NCBI GenBank assembly: GCA_036924085.1
Contig: JAVGWX010000002.1
Coordinates: forward strand, 154,475,571-154,539,570
From: Ariolimax columbianus
Taxonomy: Eukaryota; Mollusca; Gastropoda; Stylommatophora; Arionidae
Length of the DNA stretch: 64,000 nucleotides
Reading direction: 5' to 3'
This document shows positions 45,001 through 55,003 of the stretch, piece by piece (within the stretch, counting starts at the first letter, position 1; each line of letters starts with the position of its first letter). Made by a program: the position numbers and the translations under genes. The notes below the pieces were generated by a model that was given only the letters and a program-made list of their open reading frames with translations, made no database searches and was not told where the DNA came from.

Positions 45001-45230
45001 ACATGACAATGTCCCAAAAGGAAACCAAGATCGATGGAGATCCAGAGCTGTCATTTGGTTCTCAGACGAAAAGAAGAGACTTCACGAAAGCCATTCTATC
45101 TGATTGCAAGACTGGATACAGTTCCAGGTAATTATTTGTGATCAACATGCTGAGAAAAGCGTGAGCTGCATTGGTCAGCGACACAAAGCTGATTGCCTTC
45201 GTCAGTGCCAAATACCCAGAGCTGCCAAGA

Positions 45231-45533
45231 CCCTTCTACGTCTTTTATTGTTCTTGTTGTTGTTTTTTTTTTTTTTTTTTTTTTTTTGGTTTGCCTTATA
45301 TATCTGTTCCACAAGGCGGTGTGCGTTGCACTATGGTTTTTATTTTGCGCCAATCGGCCCAGTGCATCCGACTTCAGCTCACATTTTATGTAAGGGTCTG
45401 CTTCCTCCTGCATTTTCTAAGGGTTTTCTTCTCCGCGGTAACGGCCGGTGCTGTGATGTGGATCGAACCCAGCACCTTCAGGTTGTGAGCCGTGTCACTT
45501 AACCACTAGTCCACGCCGCCTCCCCCTTCTACG
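45231..45533 (-). mobile_element. tRNA-derived SINE (type 1), full copy with poly(A) and 10-bp TSD
   Basis: CCCTTCTACG stands at 45231-45240 and 45524-45533. On the minus strand the SINE begins GGAGGCGGCGTGGACTAGTG (A box), has GGGTTCGATCC (B box, about 45461-45472), CACCGGCCGTTACC, the core GAAGTCGGATGCACTGGGCC and GTGCAACGCACACC. It ends in an A run of about 24 at 45264-45287 followed by CAACAACAAG. It is the youngest-looking SINE of the window. Confidence 0.95.
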
Positions 45534-45649
45534 CCTGAAGTCGGATGTGTCAAACAGAAAAGTGTAAATATCGCAGTCAAGTTATAAACTACGACACAAC
45601 GCATTCTGTTCTCTGGACAACAACTGGCTACTTGCAAAGTGCTTTTCAG

Positions 45650-45960
45650 AGCTTGGCAGCGGGGATTTGAGAACGGTCAGAGCTTGGCAGCGGGAATTTG
45701 AGAACGGTCAGAGCTTGGCAGCGGGAATTTGAGAACGGTCAGAGCTTGGCAGCGGGAATTTGAAAACGGCCAGAGCTTGGCAGCGGGAATTTGAGAACGG
45801 TCAGAACTCGGCAGCGGGAATTTGAGAACGGTCAGAGCTTGGCAGCGGGAATTTGAGAACGGTCAGAGCTTGGCAGCGGGAATTAGAGAACGGTCAGAGC
45901 TTGGCAGCGGGAATTTGAGAACGGCCAGAGCTTGGCAGCGGGAATTTGAAAACGAACGAA
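45650..45960 (+). repeat. 31 bp minisatellite from the family B 3' end, about 10 copies
   Basis: The unit is GTCAGAGCTTGGCAGCGGGA plus ATTTGAGAACG. A single such segment (GGCTTGGTAGCGGGAGATTG, AGAACG) is the normal subterminal part of family B, as in the 63-kb copy. Here it is repeated tenfold just before the GAA tail, with only a few base changes between units. Confidence 0.95.
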
Positions 45961-45972
45961 GAAGAAGAAGAT

Positions 45973-46365
45973 AACGATTTTCTTTTTAATTTATTATTTT
46001 CATTAATTTTATTTGTTTGTTTTTGAATTATGTTTATAATAATAATAGCAATAGCAATAATAATAATGTTAATTCATTTATACAGGATGATTTGAAAGAA
46101 AGATTAAATAACAGAAAAGAAAAATAACGAAAAAAACACGAAAATCAGTCACTGTATTTCCTTACAAAAATGGTTGTTTACCGAAAGTAAATATCCCCAT
46201 GCCCACAAACAGGTAATCTAAATTTATAAGAGCTGGTATTTGAACTCAGGAGCCGGATAGTACACGTCAATAGAGGAACATCAAATTACAAATCGGATGA
46301 GCAACATGAGAACAATGAATCAACTCAACTCCACTGTACCACAGAAACATTAACAAGTAGGTTAA
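45973..46365. other. AT-rich unassigned spacer
   Basis: AATAAT and TTTATT words are frequent. No gene is recognised. Confidence 0.5.
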
Positions 46366-47215
46366 CGCAGAAACACACACTCATCCATACACTGGATAGA
46401 GGTGAACACAGATTCACACACACGCATCCATACACTGGATAGAGATGAACACAGATTCACACACACGCATCCATACACTGGATAGAGGTGAACACAGATT
46501 CACACACACGCATCCATACACTGGATAGAGATGAACACATATTCACACACACGCATCCATACACTGGATAGAGGTGAACACAGATTCACACACACGCATC
46601 CATACACTGGATAGAGGTGAACACAGATTCACACACACGCATCCATACACTGGATAGAGGTGAACACAGATTCACACACACGCATCCATACACTGGATAT
46701 AGGTGAACACAGATTCACACACACGCATCCATACACTGGATAGAGGTGAACACAGATTCACACACACGCATCCATACACTAGATAGAGGTGAACACAGAT
46801 ACACACACACGCATCCATACACTGGATAGAGGTGAACACAGATTCACACACACGCATCCATACACTGGATAGAGGTGAACACAGATTCACACACACGCAT
46901 CCATACACTGACCAGAGGTGAACACAGATTCACACACACGCACCCATACACTGACCAGAGGTGAACACAGATTCACACACACGCACCCATACACTGACCA
47001 GAGGTGAACACAGATTCACACACACACACCCATACACTGACCAGAGGTGAACACAGATTCACACACACGCACCCATACACTGACCAGAGGTGAACACAGA
47101 TTCACACACACGCACCCATACACTGACCAGAGGTTAACACAGATACACACACGCGCATTCGTACACTGGACAGAGGTTAACACAGACACACACACACACA
47201 CACATCCATACACCG
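46366..47215 (+). repeat. 43 bp minisatellite, about 19 copies in two blocks
   Basis: The unit is CACACACACGCATCCATACA, CTGGATAGAGGTGAACACAG, ATT. From about 46390 to 46905 units carry GGATAGAG with GCATCC; from about 46906 to 47135 they carry GACCAGAG with GCACCC. The switch is sharp. Val/Cys/Ser-rich minus ORFs are artefacts. Confidence 0.95.
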
Positions 47216-47600
47216 ATCGAAACATTCTGATAAAACCTAGAAGACTACTATCTGGTATTGAAATGAGCGTGCCTTTATCAATAGAGTCCAGAAAGGCACA
47301 TCTTTGCTCAATCCATTTTTTTCCGAAGAAACGTTAGAAATAATGAACTGGTTCCGCCTGACTGACAAAATGACATAAAATTATTACATTTTTGTCAACG
47401 ATGGTGTTGTCGCTACAGACGAGAGGTAAGGCGCTCGCATCTCAAGAAACAAACGAACAAAAGGGTGGATGTTCGAATCTCGCAGTTTCCAAACGAACCA
47501 TTAGATTCAATGAACTTGAGTTGGGGTCTAGTCATATCGAATACAAACGATAAACTCAGAGAAATCATGTACACGTTAAAGAAAAGATGGCAGCTGAGAA
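47216..47600 (+). other. Spacer with a tRNA-like SINE head
   Basis: At 47410-47485 an A-box-like CAGACGAGAGGTAAGG and a B-box-like GTTCGAATCTCGC stand further apart than in a tRNA, with an AACAAACGAACAAAAGG insert between them. It resembles the head of the SINE at 21186. The rest is unassigned. Confidence 0.4.
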
Positions 47601-47631
47601 TCTTCTTCTTCTTCTTCTTCTTCGTACTCAG

Positions 47632-50600
47632 TCAGACAGTAACCATTATTTTTTCGAAAAAAGCGGCGGTCATCCTGAGGCTCTCGCCACTGCCATAGAG
47701 CTTGTCTTGCAGTTCCACTGGTAATGGCCACATCTGCTCTCTCTGGTCCTCGTATGTCGGGCAGTTCTGCAGCAGATGTTCAGCGGTCATTTTACCAGTA
47801 CCGCACGGGCATTCGTCGGTACACCCTATCTTCAATTTGTTGAATAGGTGGTACCTCAGTCTGTTGTGGCCAGTGCGAAGTCTGAAGACAACGACCTGCT
47901 CTCTTCGGTTCAACTGGTAATAGGCATCGTTTTTGGTGTAACCAGTATGTTCGGTTTCCCATTTGGTCATGTATCTGGCTTTGATAAGCCGTTTTGACTC
48001 TTCGTACGTCATATTGGTATCTGTTTGTGGTAGTCTTGCACCTTCTTTTGCCAGTCTGTCTGCCTCCTCGTTGCCTTGGATGTTGCAGTGTGACGGAACC
48101 CACGGTACCACTACCCTTTTTGGTGCGGACTGCTGGCACAGTTTGCAGAGTGCTGCTCTTAAGTCATTGAGCTCAGTGTTTTTCTGGCTTTTTAGCGCTG
48201 TGACTACGGTGAGAGCATCTGTCAGCAGGACTATATGGCTCTCATTTTCACTGTGTGTCACCATTTCTTCCACTGCCGCCCTCAGTGCCTCTGCCTCCGC
48301 TCTGAAATTGCTTGTGTACTTACCAGTAGCGAATGGCAGTGTTATTTTTCTGCCATTTGGTAGGTTCAGGAATGCTCCTGCCTCTCCGTTCTGTGTAGTG
48401 TTTGTTACAGAACCGTCTGTGTATGCATGGGTCCAGTCCATGCTTGGGTAGCTTTTCTTTATGAAGCTTAGGGTAGTATCTCTCCTTTCTTTTTCATTCT
48501 GGCAGTTTTTGATTGCAATACCTGGTATATTTTCTACCACCTCTGGAAATATATCCTGCCTCTAGGTAGGTTTTCGTACAGTAGTGATGGGTTTTGGTGT
48601 TGTTAGTGCGTTTATGGGATCTTCGTGCATCTTTGCTTTGGCTATTTCTGCAAAGTTTCTCCGCTTTAGTTTCCCATTTCCCAAATTGTTTAGTCTCTGG
48701 TGCATTGGATGGTCAGTCAGTCTTCGGAGTTTCTCTGACTGCAGCTGGGCTCTGCAGTCTCTTCTATCGGTCATGGATGGCAGTTTTGTAATCTTTTCAA
48801 GTTCTACAATTGGCGTTGACTTCATGCCACCTGTTATAATTCTCATGGCTTGGTTTTGAAGTTTGTTAACTTTATCGAATTTCGCCTTCGCTGCTGTTGT
48901 CCATGCCGCAATGCCATACTCGAGAACTGGTCTCACTCTTCCAGTGTACAGTTTCTTTAGTATACCTTCGTCTGCTCCCCAGCTTGTGCCAGCAAGTTTC
49001 CTCATGATTGCCATTCTTTTTCTGGCTTTCATTCGGTTTCTCTCAATCTGACTTTTCCATGTCATGCGCCGATCAAATGTCACTCCCAGATAGGTTGGGT
49101 TGTCGTTTGGCTGCAGGATTTTGCCATTTAGACTTAATTTGGTACTTTGGGGTTTTAATGAAAGCGAGAATATTGTGCATGTGGTTTTCTCCTCGTTTAT
49201 TTTGACCAGCCATGAGTTCGCCCACTCTTCCAGCGATGTTAGGGCCGTCTGCATCCGATTTCTTGCTATGGTGAGATTCTTTTCAGAGGTCCACATAGCC
49301 AGATCGTCTGCAAACATTGAGCTATGGACTCTTCTTGGTATATTCTCTGTGATATCGTTTATATATACCAGGAAGAGTGTGGGTGACAATACTCCCCCTT
49401 GGGGTACTCCCTGCTCGAGTGTCACCTTTTTGCTCATCTGCCCTTGTACTTGGACTCTGGCCGTTCTTTGTTTGAGGTAGTGGTTGATCCACTTGTACAT
49501 CTTCCCACAGACATCACTTCTTCTTAGCTTGACTCTAAGTCCGTCCTTCCAGACTTTGTCAAATGCCTTTTCCAGATCCACCCAAACAGCTACTGTGTGT
49601 TTCTGTGCCTGGTAGGCATCTTCTATCTCCTGGGCTATGAGGATGACCTGGTCCTCAGTGGATATGTGCTGTCTAAAGCCGGCTTGCTGTGGAATTAGTA
49701 TTCGTTTTTCTTCCAGATGCCACATCAGTCTGGTGTTTATCATCCGTTCCATCAGCTTGCCGACACAGCTCAGTAGGCTTATGGGCCTGTATCCATTTGG
49801 ATCTGTTTTGTCCTTTCCTGTTTTTGGTACTGGTACCAGTATTGCATCTTTCCATGCCTGTGGTACAATTCCCCTTTTCCAGCTTTGGTTCAGGACCGAT
49901 AGCAGTTTCCTCTTCGCTGTTTGGCCCAGCCCCAACAGCATTTCGTTTGTTATCCCGTCTTTTCCGGGAGATTTCCTTTTCTTTAGTATTCTCATAGCCT
50001 CTTCCATTTCGCGCATTGTTAGTTTGGCCATCATGTGCTCTTCAGGAGCCGTATTTATGTTTTCGTGTCCCTTTAGCTCTTCGCTAATGTCTGTATGCTT
50101 ATCTGCAGGGACCTCGATGTGGTTTGCTCTGGCATAGTGATCGACAAAGGCGTTTGCGGCTTTCTTACCTGTGATCAAGTTCTCGCCCTGCTTGATAGTA
50201 ATTTGTTTATTTGACGGGGTTTCGTCGTTCATGGCTCTGACTAGCTTCCATAGCTTGTTCCCGTCTTTGTCCAGGTTTAGACTTTCCGTTTTATTTTTCC
50301 AGCTTTCTCTTGCTGTTTGTTTGAGAGTGTGTTTGTACTTCGCCGCGGCGGCTTTGAGGGCGATGTTTGCCTCCATGGATTTTTCTCGCTCTGCCATGTT
50401 CCTAGCATTTGTTACTGCATCTTCCACTTTCTGCAACTCATCATTCTAGTAGGGCTTATAGTTTTTCCTAGCTCCTCTTGGGATGGTTTCAGTGGCGGCT
50501 TGCATTATTGCCTTGCTTAGGCTCTCTACCATGGGCTTCATTTTGGTGTTTCGTGTGTTGATGGTTTCACACAGCCCATCTGTCAGGATTGCAAATCTGT

Positions 50601-51540
50601 CCCAGTCGGCTCGTTTGTAATTTCAACGTGGGAGCGGTTTTGTTTCCTGTGGGCCTACTTCCATGTCAATGGTTAGCCTGATCGGCCTGTGGTCGCTACC
50701 TGCCAGTTGGTTTAGCACCTGGCGGTCTATTTTATGGTGTATGTCCTGTGTGGAGAAGGCCAAATCTGGAGTCGAGGTGGTATGCCATGTTCTTGAATAG
50801 AAGCTAGGGCTATCCTCCGGCCTATTGATTAGGGAGAGATTTGCATCTATCTCCCAATCTTCCACTTCGTCACCTCTGCTGTCTGTGTCAGAGTATCCCC
50901 ATCTCTCCGAGTGGCTGTTGAAATCTCCAACTACTATGCAGTTGGAGTCTCTGACCTCCATACTCGAGAGCGATAGGTCTCTTTTTGGTGGTCCGTACAG
51001 ATTGAAAATGCGGAGCTTCGTCTCTTGGGCCATTATGTCAACTCCTACAATTTCTGCTTGTCCGGTGTGATTGACAGATACCGCGCTACTCGGTATGCAG
51101 TTTCTGGTCAGTATCAGGACCCCTCCTTTGTGGCCTTCTCTATCTAGACGGAAGGTCTGGTATCCTCTGATTGAGAATTTATGGTTATTGTTGAGGTGCG
51201 TTTCCTGGATACATGTCACGTCAATCTTACCTTCATGCAGGTGGTGTGTTAGGGAAAGTTTTTTGTTAATGACTCCCTCCGCATTCCACTGTAGTATTTT
51301 GAGGGTCTTGAGGTTTTGGCCAATAAAAGTTGCCCCATAGCCATGTGCCTTGACTCCACGACACATGGGTGGGTGATCACCAGTAATCAAGGGTGGGCCC
51401 CTTCGAGGCGTGAGGCCCGGCGCTATCGCTGCCTGGTGGGACTCCGCAGGATGAGCGCCATGCGTTTTTCTGATAGGTTGTACTGCCATCATACTGCGAT
51501 TTACGTTGCACTGTTTTGTTAGGCTTGCGGCCCCGTGCAT
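47632..51540 (-). pseudogene. LINE-2/W polyprotein (endonuclease, RT, RNase H), three in-frame stops
   Basis: The frame has no frameshift from ATG (51538-51540) to stop. Residues about 80-290 form an APE-type endonuclease: N86 (LQWNAEG), E113 (CIQETHL), Y182, D206/N208 (VVGDFNSHSERW), D259 and S282-D283-H284 (GSDHRP). RT spans about 520-790: SPGKDG (524), RPISLLS, WVDLEKAFD (D near 655), GVPQGGVLSPTLFLVYIND (711), SSMFADDLAMW (FADD 743-746). RNase H: D1042 (AYTDGS), E near 1082, D1108, D1161 (NEEADRLAKEG). A CPCGTGKMTAEHLLQNC knuckle follows. Stops: TGA at codon 306, TAG at 365, TAG at 993; in the other W copy each position is Trp (TGG). The start is favoured because it lies in the conserved core. 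No separate ORF1 was seen. Confidence 0.92.
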
Positions 51541-52450
51541 CCGATTTCAACAGGCGTTTCTGTAGGGATGCCCTCCTTAGCCTTTGGCTGTCCCCAGCCT
51601 ATCTGCAAGGCAGCAGTTGTTTATGATCAGAGTTGTCTCTCTTATGGAAGTTGTCTTACTAGACTATCGAGTCTTCACTACTCGTGTCTATAGGGTGCAA
51701 TGATGATATGTGATATAAATGAGATGGACTGGTTTACCCGGAAGAGAGGCAGTCCAGTGTGTCTGTATCCCAGGATCGTCACGTCCTGCCAGAAACGTAG
51801 CATTTGCATGTGAGTGGGGTATCTCTTTTTCCTTTTATTTTCTTGGCTTCTATGCAGGGATGGTACGCCTAGCATTCCCCGCCACCTGGGGTGTTGACAC
51901 AGTGGGGCAGGTGTGCAATGTCCGCTGGTCTGCATCTCTTCTGCGTCCAGCATGATAGTTATATGGCTGATAACGTACAGAGGTAGATATCGTAGCCGGA
52001 GTGCATTTAGCCAGAGGACAAGCCTGGTAATGTCACAGAGATGTTGTTCGCCTGGTGTGCGGACAACTCTCATGGTCAGTGGTTGAGTCTTGACAGTTCA
52101 CAGTGAGGTGGCTGCTCTACTGTTTTCGACACCCCGACCAGGTACTAAGTCTTTGGTTGGTGGTTTCGCACCCAATCGCCTTATAAGGTGAGTATCAAGC
52201 AGTTGTCCGCCCGCTTTGATTGGCGGACGGCAAGGACCTCTTACTGTGGCTCTACCTGATAGGGCTGGGGCGCAAGCCCCAGGTCCCGAGCATGTAGGAG
52301 CCTCCCATTGCAGTGGTGCTGAGATTTTGGGCGGGATTGCGGCTTACAAGGGTTCGGCCGTAATCCCCCACATGGTAGCCTCGCGCCCTTGGCTTATCAG
52401 CCTGGTACGTGAACCAAAGTGTCTGCGGCTCCTCTCGATTTGAGCTGGTT
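51541..52450 (-). other. LINE-2/W 5' UTR and adjoining unassigned sequence
   Basis: 51541 to about 51890 is collinear with 63650-64000 (CTGGACTGCCTCTCTTCCGG, GACGTGACGATCCTG and so on), so it is element 5' UTR. From 51.9 to 52.45 kb there is no second copy in the window. An 88-codon minus ORF (52518-52252) is not recognised. A family B-like GGCTAAGGAG segment shows that the 5' UTR and family B are related beyond the start-codon core. Confidence 0.6.
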
Positions 52451-52479
52451 TTCCGTAGCAACGCCCTGTCATTTGTAGG

Positions 52480-53117
52480 GTAAAACTGACCTGTCTTCAG
52501 ATGATCTATTTCCAGCACCTGTTCACTATTTGGTCAGACGAATTTATTGAGGGCTTTTGTTTGTCAATGACCAGGTATTTGAAATCTGCGGTTTCTGCAG
52601 AGTTAAACACGATTTCCGTAGCGTTCTTTCATTTGAGTGTTTGAGAGCTGATTTGTCATTCGTGAGTCTAATACCAGCGTACGTTCATTATTAGACCCAA
52701 ACGGCAGTGCTCACGATTTGTCAGTTGTTCTACAGTATTGGCGTGTTCAGTCAAATTAAGCCGCAGGTTCCACACCTGGTGGTGCCCTTCCGTCAATTCC
52801 CTTAGCGAGACAATCAAGTTTCTTAGGGGGTAGCCCCAGATTTTCGAGGGTCTAATTCCAGCACATGTTCTCTATTAGACCCCACGAAGGTGTACTTTTT
52901 GATAGTCATTCTGCAGTATTGGCGTGTTAAGTTAATTTAGCCTCAGGCTCCACTCCTGATAGTGCTCTTCCGTCAATTCCTTTTTCAGGACACTGGATGC
53001 AGACCAAACCGGGCCACAGGGGGCATAGCCCCAGATTTCTGAGGGTCTAAATCCAGCACCAGTTCCATATTAGACCCCAGAAGAGTGGTCTCGGCATGTC
53101 AATCATTTCAGTGTTGG
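52480..53117 (-). repeat. 18S-derived tandem units with conserved hairpin
   Basis: After the 18S match ends at 53118, the minus strand holds spacer 1, an 18S block (about 52985-52922), spacer 2, another 18S block (52803-52742), spacer 3 and a further hairpin (about 52537-52503) without an 18S block. Each block is the roughly 60-nt segment GGAATTGACGG to CAACACG. Each spacer starts CCAAYACTG and carries GGGTCTAAT, a 16-18 nt loop with GAAC..GTGCTGG, then ATTAGACCC. Arms: 53043-53050/53070-53077, 52848-52856/52874-52882, about 52664-52672/52688-52698. Confidence 0.88.
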
Positions 53118-53141
53118 CCGTGTTGAGTCAAATTAAGCCGC

Positions 53142-53190
<49 letters not shown>

Positions 53191-54357
53191 TTTGCAACCA
53201 TACTTCCCCCGGAACCCAAACACTTTGGTTTCCCGGAAGCTGCCCGCAGAGTCATCGAAGCAACTCCTGCGGATCGCTAGTCGGCATCGTTTATGGTCAG
53301 AACTACGACGGTATCTGATCGTCTTCGCGCCTCTGACTTTCGTTCTTTATTAATGAAAACATTCTTGACAAATGCTTTCGCAGTAGCTCGTCTTGCGGCG
53401 ATCCAAGAATTTCACCTCTAACGCCGCAATACGAATACCCCCGTTTGTCCCTGTTAATCATTACCTCCAGTTCCGAAAACCAACAAAATAGAACCGAGGT
53501 CCTATTCCATTATTCCATGCACCATTATTCAGGCAGCCGAGGCCTGCTTTGAACACTCTAATTTTTTCAAAGTAAACGCGCCGGCCACCCAGGACGCTCA
53601 GCGAAGAGCACCCGTGGGAGAGAGCCGGCAGACGGTAGGGCAGGAGACAACGGGCAGTGAACCGGCGCGAGCCGGACCGCCCGCCTGCGCCTGAGATCCA
53701 ACTACGAGCTTTTTAACTGCAACAACTTTAATATACGCTATTGGAGCTGGAATTACCGCGGCTGCTGGCACCAGACTTGCCCTCCAATAGATCCTCGTTA
53801 AAGGGTTTAAAGTGTACTCATTCCAATTACGGGGCCTCGAAAGAGTCCCGTATTGTTATTTTTCGTCACTACCTCCCCGTGCCGGGAGTGGGTAAGTTGC
53901 GCGCCTGCTGCCTTCCTTGGATGTGGTAGTCGTTTCTCATGCTCCCTCTCCGGAATCGAACCCTGATTCTCCGGTACCCGTTACAAACATGGTAGGCATG
54001 TCACGTACCATCGACATTTGATAGGGCAGACATTTGAAAGATGCGTCGCCGGCACATGAGGCCATGCGATCAGCACAAAGTTATCCAGAGTCACCAGTGG
54101 GGACGCCGCAACCCCGCGAGGGGAAACGACGATTGGTTTTAAACTAATAAAAGCGCTCTTTCCGCGAGGGTCGGAGCTTGGTAAGCATGTATTAGCTCTA
54201 GAATTGCCACAGTTATCCAAGTAGGATCGTGTCATCTAAGGAACCTCGACTGATTTAATGAGCCATTCGCGGTTTCACCGTGAGACAGTGTGAACTTAGA
54301 CATGCATGGCTTAATCTTTGAGACAAGCATATGACTACTGGCAGGATCAACCAGATA
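53118..54357 (-). rRNA. 18S rRNA, 5' two-thirds (3' truncated)
   Basis: The minus strand starts TATCTGGTTGATCCTGCCAG at 54357 and continues through GTCATATGCTTGTCTC, CCATGCATGTC and GAATTACCGCGGCTGCTGGC (read on plus near 53751). It passes a GC-rich V4 with extra stem near 53580-53690, then GGAATTGACGG and CAACACGG at 53118. Core helices look intact by eye, which argues for recent origin from a functional rDNA unit. The last third (decoding centre and 3' end), the 5.8S and the 28S are absent. The first base pair of the usual AACCTGG/TACCTGG start reads TATCTGG here. It cannot make a functional subunit. Confidence 0.95.
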
Positions 54358-54990
54358 TCTGTCGGAGACGTACGTACAGCACACACCGGTCGGCGGAGGA
54401 AGGGTGTGTAAAAAGCCTCGCTGGGACGACGGCCGCAGGGACCGACTGACGGGACGGACGGACGGTTTGTTCCACCCGTCCCTCACTCCGTCGACCTAGG
54501 ACCGCCTGACAGGGGCCTCCCACACGCACCAGACGACCGACCGACCGGGCTCGCTCGAGGAGGGATGGCAGCGCTCTGTGCAGAACGGATCCCAACGACC
54601 TCGGCGATGAATTTCACTGGGACTGGAGACAATTTGGCCTGCCGGCCTGCCCTTCTCCGTAGGAGAACGCAGGGCCTCGAGGCAACGATTCCTGCTTTCC
54701 ATTTGCCGGTCACAAGCTCTTTGCGAGAGTCGGACCACCAGCGAGACGTACTGTCGAGCTCTGCTATAAGCCTTAGATAAATCACCACGGACGGACCACG
54801 TTTCCTGATACGGACCAGACTAGCGCACCTCGGTGGAGGAGCCACTACAACAAACCGCACCCAATTCGCACTACGGGGAAAGGCAGGCGAGCGTTTTCCG
54901 CAAGCCCGCGCTATCGCTCCGCCTGGCGGGACTGAGATCGCTTTACGAACACTGGTTGAAATTGAGTCGCTGCGGCGAGACAACTACTCC
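54358..54990 (-). other. rDNA 5' external transcribed spacer
   Basis: About 630 bp of GC-rich DNA lies directly upstream of the 18S 5' end, with CGGTCGGTCGG and CCGTCCGTCC repeats typical of a pre-rRNA leader. Composition changes to AT-rich near 54990. A direct match to the left flank of LINE-2/W (AGCTGAGAA, 54995-55003) stands just there. I cannot place the pol I start precisely. ORFs on the minus strand here are not genes. Confidence 0.75.
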
Positions 54991-55003
54991 AGATAGCTGA
55001 GAA

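Larger units (their letters stand above)
45133..45972 (+). mobile_element. Family B element, copy 7, with nested SINE and an expanded 3' segment
   Basis: The copy starts GATCAACATGCTGAG, is interrupted by the SINE at 45241-45523 and resumes at CTGAAGTCGGATGTG. Compared with other copies about 150 bp between those points is missing. It ends in AACGAACGAAGAAGAAG. Its 3' subterminal piece is amplified (45650-45960). Confidence 0.9.
47601..52450 (-). mobile_element. LINE-2/W: near-complete EN-RT-RNaseH retrotransposon
   Basis: Minus strand: a 5' UTR of uncertain start (somewhere between 51.9 and 52.5 kb), a single frame of 1,302 codons plus stop (51540-47632), a very short 3' UTR and a GAA tail (47601-47623). 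Up to about 51.9 kb the 5' UTR is confirmed by homology to the fragment at 63.6-64.0 kb. The start codon lies in a core shared with SINEs. Only three internal stops break the frame. The element lies downstream of 18S-derived sequence in the same orientation. Confidence 0.9.

Noticed and set aside
47632..52450. LINE-2/W as a site-specific R-element still sitting in an rDNA unit
   Set aside because: No 18S 3' part, ITS or 28S sequence follows the LINE tail; the flank at 47.2-47.6 kb is not ribosomal, so it is not in an intact rDNA unit here.
52252..52518. 88-codon minus ORF beside the 18S-derived units
   Set aside because: No recognisable family; overlaps a hairpin unit and the probable LINE leader; may be chance.
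54483..54983. 166-codon minus ORF in the rDNA leader
   Set aside because: GC-rich spacer rarely forms stops; the region is the external transcribed spacer.
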